Source: an uncultured Agromyces sp. (GTDB taxonomy: Bacteria > Actinomycetota > Actinomycetes > Actinomycetales > Microbacteriaceae). Taken from it: a stretch of 64,000 nt of DNA. Positions 61,022-64,000 of the stretch are shown here, one piece after another; positions within the stretch are counted from its first letter, which is position 1; each line of letters begins with the position of its first letter. The position numbers and the translations under genes were made by a program. The notes under the pieces were generated by a model, which saw only the letters and a program-made list of their open reading frames with translations, made no database searches and was not told where the DNA came from. The DNA is taken from NCBI GenBank assembly GCA_913053875.1, contig CAJXGN010000015.1, positions 1 to 64,000 of the forward strand, read 5' to 3'.

Positions 61022-61256
61022 GACCACCACGATCAAGGTGAGCGACGAGCTTCGTGACCGCCTCAAGGAACAGGCAGCGCGCGATGGGCTCACGCTCGGC
61101 GCGCACCTCGCGCACCTCGCCGATGCCGAGGATCGCAGGTGGCGGCTGAGCGCCCTGAAGGCGGCGATCGCCCGGTCGACGCCGGCGGACGCCGAGTCGC
61201 ATGCGCACGAGACAGACGAGTGGGAGCGGGCCGAACTCACCGACGCTGAATCGTGA
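61020..61256 (+). CDS. Ribbon-helix-helix antitoxin (MazE-type partner)
   Basis: About 78 aa. TTTIKVSDELRDRLKEQAARDG gives the strand and first helix of a ribbon-helix-helix DNA-binding domain (pattern), followed by a second helix LGAHLAHLADAEDRRW and an acidic C-terminus that should bind and neutralise the toxin. Expressed leaderless from TATACT with its own palindrome over the promoter. The stop overlaps the toxin GTG (GTGA), the standard antitoxin-first order. Confidence 0.85.
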   Translation: MTTTIKVSDELRDRLKEQAARDGLTLGAHLAHLADAEDRRWRLSALKAAIARSTPADAESHAHETDEWERAELTDAES

Positions 61257-61597
61257 CCGACCCGGAGCTCGCGCCGGGCGTGATCGCCTGGGCATCACTC
61301 GAGCCGGTGCGAGGCCGCGAACAGGGTGGTCACCGCCCGGTCCTCGTCGTCGCGTCGGCGGGCTACCTCGACGCCGTCACGACTCTCGCGATCGTGCTGC
61401 CGATCACCACGACCGACCGCGGCTGGCCGAACCACGTGCGCGTCGAGGGGGCGAGCGGACTCGACCGAACCTCCTGGGTGATGACCGAGCAACCGCGAAC
61501 CCTTTCTCGTGACCGCCTCACCTCGGTCGGAGGTCAGGTCTCGCCGGAGACCCTCGCCGCGGTTCGCATGTGGCTCGGCGACTTCCTCGACCTCTGA
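61253..61597 (+). CDS. MazF/PemK-family toxin (sequence-specific endoribonuclease)
   Basis: About 114 aa, typical length. GVIAWASLEPVRGREQGGHRPVLVVA is the conserved PemK/MazF N-terminus with the substrate-binding Arg and Gln-Gly-Gly (pattern), followed by LAIVLPITTTDRGWPNHV and the late Thr/Glu segment SWVMTEQPRTL with catalytic-loop context. Cleaves mRNA at short motifs when not bound by its antitoxin. It is translationally coupled to the antitoxin gene and converges with the ABC efflux permease gene four bases away. Confidence 0.88.
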   Translation: MTDPELAPGVIAWASLEPVRGREQGGHRPVLVVASAGYLDAVTTLAIVLPITTTDRGWPNHVRVEGASGLDRTSWVMTEQPRTLSRDRLTSVGGQVSPETLAAVRMWLGDFLDL

Positions 61598-61601
61598 CGA
61601 G

Positions 61602-62365
61602 TCAGCGCATGCGACGCCGAAGCAGCAGCGCGGCGACGACGGATGCCACGGCCAGGATGCCCACCAGCCACGCCAGCGCGACCCAGATGTCGGCACCCAC
61701 GGGGGAGCCCGCGAACAGCGCGCGCATCGAGTCGACGATCGCGGTGACCGGCTGGTGCTCGGCGAACCACGCGACCGGCGCGGGCATCGAGTCGGTCGGC
61801 ACGAACGCCGAGCTGATGAACGGCAGGAAGATGAGCGGGTAGCTGAACGCACTCGCCCCGTCGACCGACTTCGCCGACAGCCCGGCGATCACCGCGAGCC
61901 AGGTGAGCGCGAGCGTGAACAGCATAAGCACGCCGACGATCGCGAGCCAGGCCCAGACGGATGCCCCGGTGCGGAAGCCCATCGCGAACGCGACGCCGAC
62001 CACGATGGCCACCGACACGAGGTTCGCGACGAGCGACGTGAGCACGTGCGCCCAGAGCGCGCTCGACCCGGCGATCGGCATCGACCGGAACCGGTCGAAC
62101 AGGCCGCCCTGCAGGTCGAGGAACAGCCGGTACGCGGTGTACGCGACTCCCGACGCGACGGTGATGAGCAGGATGCCCGGCAGCAGGTAGTCGACGTACG
62201 CGACCCCGCCACCGACGTCGATGGCGCCGCCCAGCACGTAGACGAACAGCAGGAGCAGCGCGATCGGCGTGACCGCGGTGGTGAGGATCGTGTCGGGGCT
62301 GCGCAGCACGTGTCGCAGCGACCGGCCGGTGAGCACGCCCGTGTCGGCGAGCGGGTGGATGGCGG

Positions 62366-62369
<4 letters not shown>
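61602..62369 (-). CDS. ABC-2 type transporter permease (DrrB-like)
   Basis: About 255 aa with six membrane helices. The ABC-2 family signature runs through LLPGILLITVASGVAYTAYRL and FDRFRSMPIAGSSALWAHVL (patterns), and SSAFVPTDSMPAPVAWFAEHQP near the end is typical of daunorubicin-type DrrB proteins. It forms the channel for the ATPase encoded just upstream, with which it overlaps by four bases. Last gene of the PadR operon. Confidence 0.9.
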
Positions 62370-63165
<796 letters not shown>

Positions 63166-63169
<4 letters not shown>

Positions 63170-63534
63170 GAGCCTGCGCCCCGTTCGGCCTCGTCGATGG
63201 CGCGCACGAACCGGGCGCGCTCGGTGTCGATCCACTGCTTGCCCAGGTACGCCCGGGCGAAGGAGTCGGCGAATTCGACGGGATCGTCGCCGACGATGTC
63301 GCGCAGGGGAGTGCCGTCGACCGCGGCGCGCTCCCACAGGTCGGCCAGGTCGCCGAACATCGTGACGAGGGTGTCGCCGTCGGTGATGCCGCCGGCGTAC
63401 ATGAGGTAGCGGTGCATCGCCTGCGCGGCGGTGCGGTAGGGATCGGCGAGGCCGGCGATGCGCGCGCGGTCCTGTCGGTACTGCTTCTTCTGCTCGAGCG
63501 ACCCGGTGAGGGCCTCGATCCACTTGGCGGCCAT
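63166..63534 (-). CDS. DUF1048 domain protein
   Basis: About 122 aa, helical, soluble. KWIEALTGSLEQKKQYRQDRARI and the later DLADLWERAAVDGTPLRDIVGDDPVEFADSF (patterns) are the DUF1048 hallmarks. These proteins regularly sit between a PadR regulator and an ABC efflux pair; their exact role is unknown. One base separates its ATG from the padR stop and its own stop overlaps the ATPase start, so all four proteins are coupled. Confidence 0.9.
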
Positions 63535-63535
63535 G

Positions 63536-63910
63536 TCAGCGCGCTCCTTCGTTCGTGTCGTTCGTGTCGTTCGTGTCGTTCGTGTCGTGGTGCGGGGCGG
63601 GCTCGGGGCGCAGGTGCCCGATCCGCTCCGCGAGGAAGTCCCAGGTGGCCCAGAACTCGTCGAGCACCGCCTGGCCGGCGGCGTTCAGCGTGTAGACCTT
63701 GCGCGGCGGCCCCTTCTCGGAGGGGACGCGTTCGACGTCGACGAGCCCGCGCTGCTCGATGCGCACCAGCAGCGCGTAGACGGTGCCCTCGGCGATGTCG
63801 GCGAAGCCCTGCTCGCGCAGGCGGGCCGTGATCTCGTAGCCGTAGGCGGGCGCCGTCGCGAGCAGCGCCAGCACGATGCCCTCCAGCGTGCCCTTCAGCA
63901 TCTCGGTCAT
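63536..63910 (-). CDS. PadR-family transcriptional regulator
   Basis: About 124 aa. Winged helix of the PadR type: MLKGTLEGIVLALLATAPAYGYEI (pattern), ARLREQGFADIAEGTVYALLVRIEQRGLV for recognition helix and RKVYTLNAAGQAVLDEF for the wing and dimer helix. It probably represses the efflux operon until a drug binds. The C-terminus is a run of Asp-Thr-Asn triplets encoded by a 9-nt tandem repeat. ATG 63910 gives the canonical N-terminus; upstream in-frame GTG/ATG codons lie inside the promoter. Confidence 0.9.
   Translation of the reverse strand: MTEMLKGTLEGIVLALLATAPAYGYEITARLREQGFADIAEGTVYALLVRIEQRGLVDVERVPSEKGPPRKVYTLNAAGQAVLDEFWATWDFLAERIGHLRPEPAPHHDTNDTNDTNDTNEGAR
63552..63587 (-). repeat. 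Four tandem 9-nt units in the 3' end of padR
   Basis: TTCGTGTCG is repeated four times without change on the plus strand and encodes (Asp-Thr-Asn) units at the C-terminus of PadR. As a multiple of three, copy-number change would keep the frame. Confidence 0.9.
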
Positions 63911-63955
63911 CTGCTTCGCCACGAGTCGTGCCGCCCATCTGGTCAGTGTCACTGA

Positions 63956-63995
63956 GTACCGGTACATAGTAAGCACGAGTACCGGTACTTGGCAA
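63956..63995 (-). promoter_or_regulatory. padR operon promoter with two palindromic operators
   Basis: On the minus strand TTGCCA (plus 63990-63995) and TACTAT (plus 63966-63971) are 18 bp apart. AGTACCGGTACT (63978-63989) fills the spacer and GTACCGGTAC (63956-63965) follows the -10 box at once; both are perfect palindromes, centres 23 bp apart. Two PadR dimers could cover the promoter completely. Confidence 0.75.
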
Positions 63996-64000
63996 GACCG

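Noticed and set aside
63552..63587. Short tandem repeat considered as a CRISPR remnant
   Set aside because: Units are 9 nt, contiguous, in frame with padR and without spacers.

Overview
The window is chromosomal DNA of a high-GC actinobacterium, most likely a member of the Microbacteriaceae (Agromyces/Microbacterium-like). This rests on overall base composition, on the gene families present, on the many start codons with no ribosome-binding site, and on the very frequent heptamer CGGATGC/GCATCCG. From pmt to the DUF501 gene the gene content and order broadly follow the block I remember from Mycobacterium tuberculosis (pmt, rsmI, metG, tatD, rsmA, ispE, glmU, prs, pth, rplY, mfd, mazG, eno, ftsB-like, DUF501), with local inversions, insertions and losses. 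No prophage, CRISPR array, replication origin or complete insertion sequence is visible.

Layout. 1-114: 3' end of a 5S rRNA and the rRNA-operon terminator. 146-12314: metabolic and housekeeping genes (zwf, a YyaL-type protein, a PrmC-like methyltransferase, a Tat-exported amine-oxidase-like flavoprotein whose domains look circularly permuted, two membrane proteins, a J-domain/NERD-like protein, an M18 aminopeptidase, acylphosphatase, two rhodanese proteins). 12381-17199: a five-gene branched-chain amino-acid-type ABC operon (livK-G-F-H-M). 17455-29868: antiporter, CoA-binding protein plus MetY, cysteine hydrolase, pmt, rsmI, an oxidoreductase, metG-tatD-rsmA, a DUF4287-like gene and ispE.

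29869-34431 is an accessory patch: three copies of a 54-nt palindromic element around a DUF559 nuclease-like gene, an ABC-F ATPase, one copy of a second 64-nt palindromic element, and a MarR/flavodoxin divergent pair. 34515-38734: tRNA-Gln read directly into glmU, then prs and an acyl-CoA ligase. 38857-41846: an ArsR-type repressor with its MFS exporter and three small membrane proteins. 41883-47568: gnd, rplY, pth, the second 64-nt element, an RNase HI with an added C-terminal domain, and an SOS-box-controlled DUF222-HNH (13E12-type) protein. 47699-58886: mfd, nhaA, mazG, hisS, eno, ftsB/divIC, DUF501 and a subtilase. 58951-64000: NDH-2, a tRNA with a UAA anticodon but a short variable loop, a small secreted protein, a MazEF-type toxin-antitoxin pair, and a PadR-controlled ABC efflux operon running off the right edge.

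System-level signals. (1) More than 20 genes have a TANNNT-like hexamer ending 6-9 nt before the start codon, so leaderless transcription looks like the default here. (2) CGGATGC/GCATCCG occurs on both strands in genes and between them, and forms terminator-like hairpins when two copies face each other, as DNA-uptake sequences do in other phyla. (3) Two unrelated palindromic repeat families (54 and 64 nt) sit mostly between convergent genes. (4) Several regulators (ArsR, PadR, the RHH antitoxin, an unknown livK regulator, LexA) have readable operators over their promoters.
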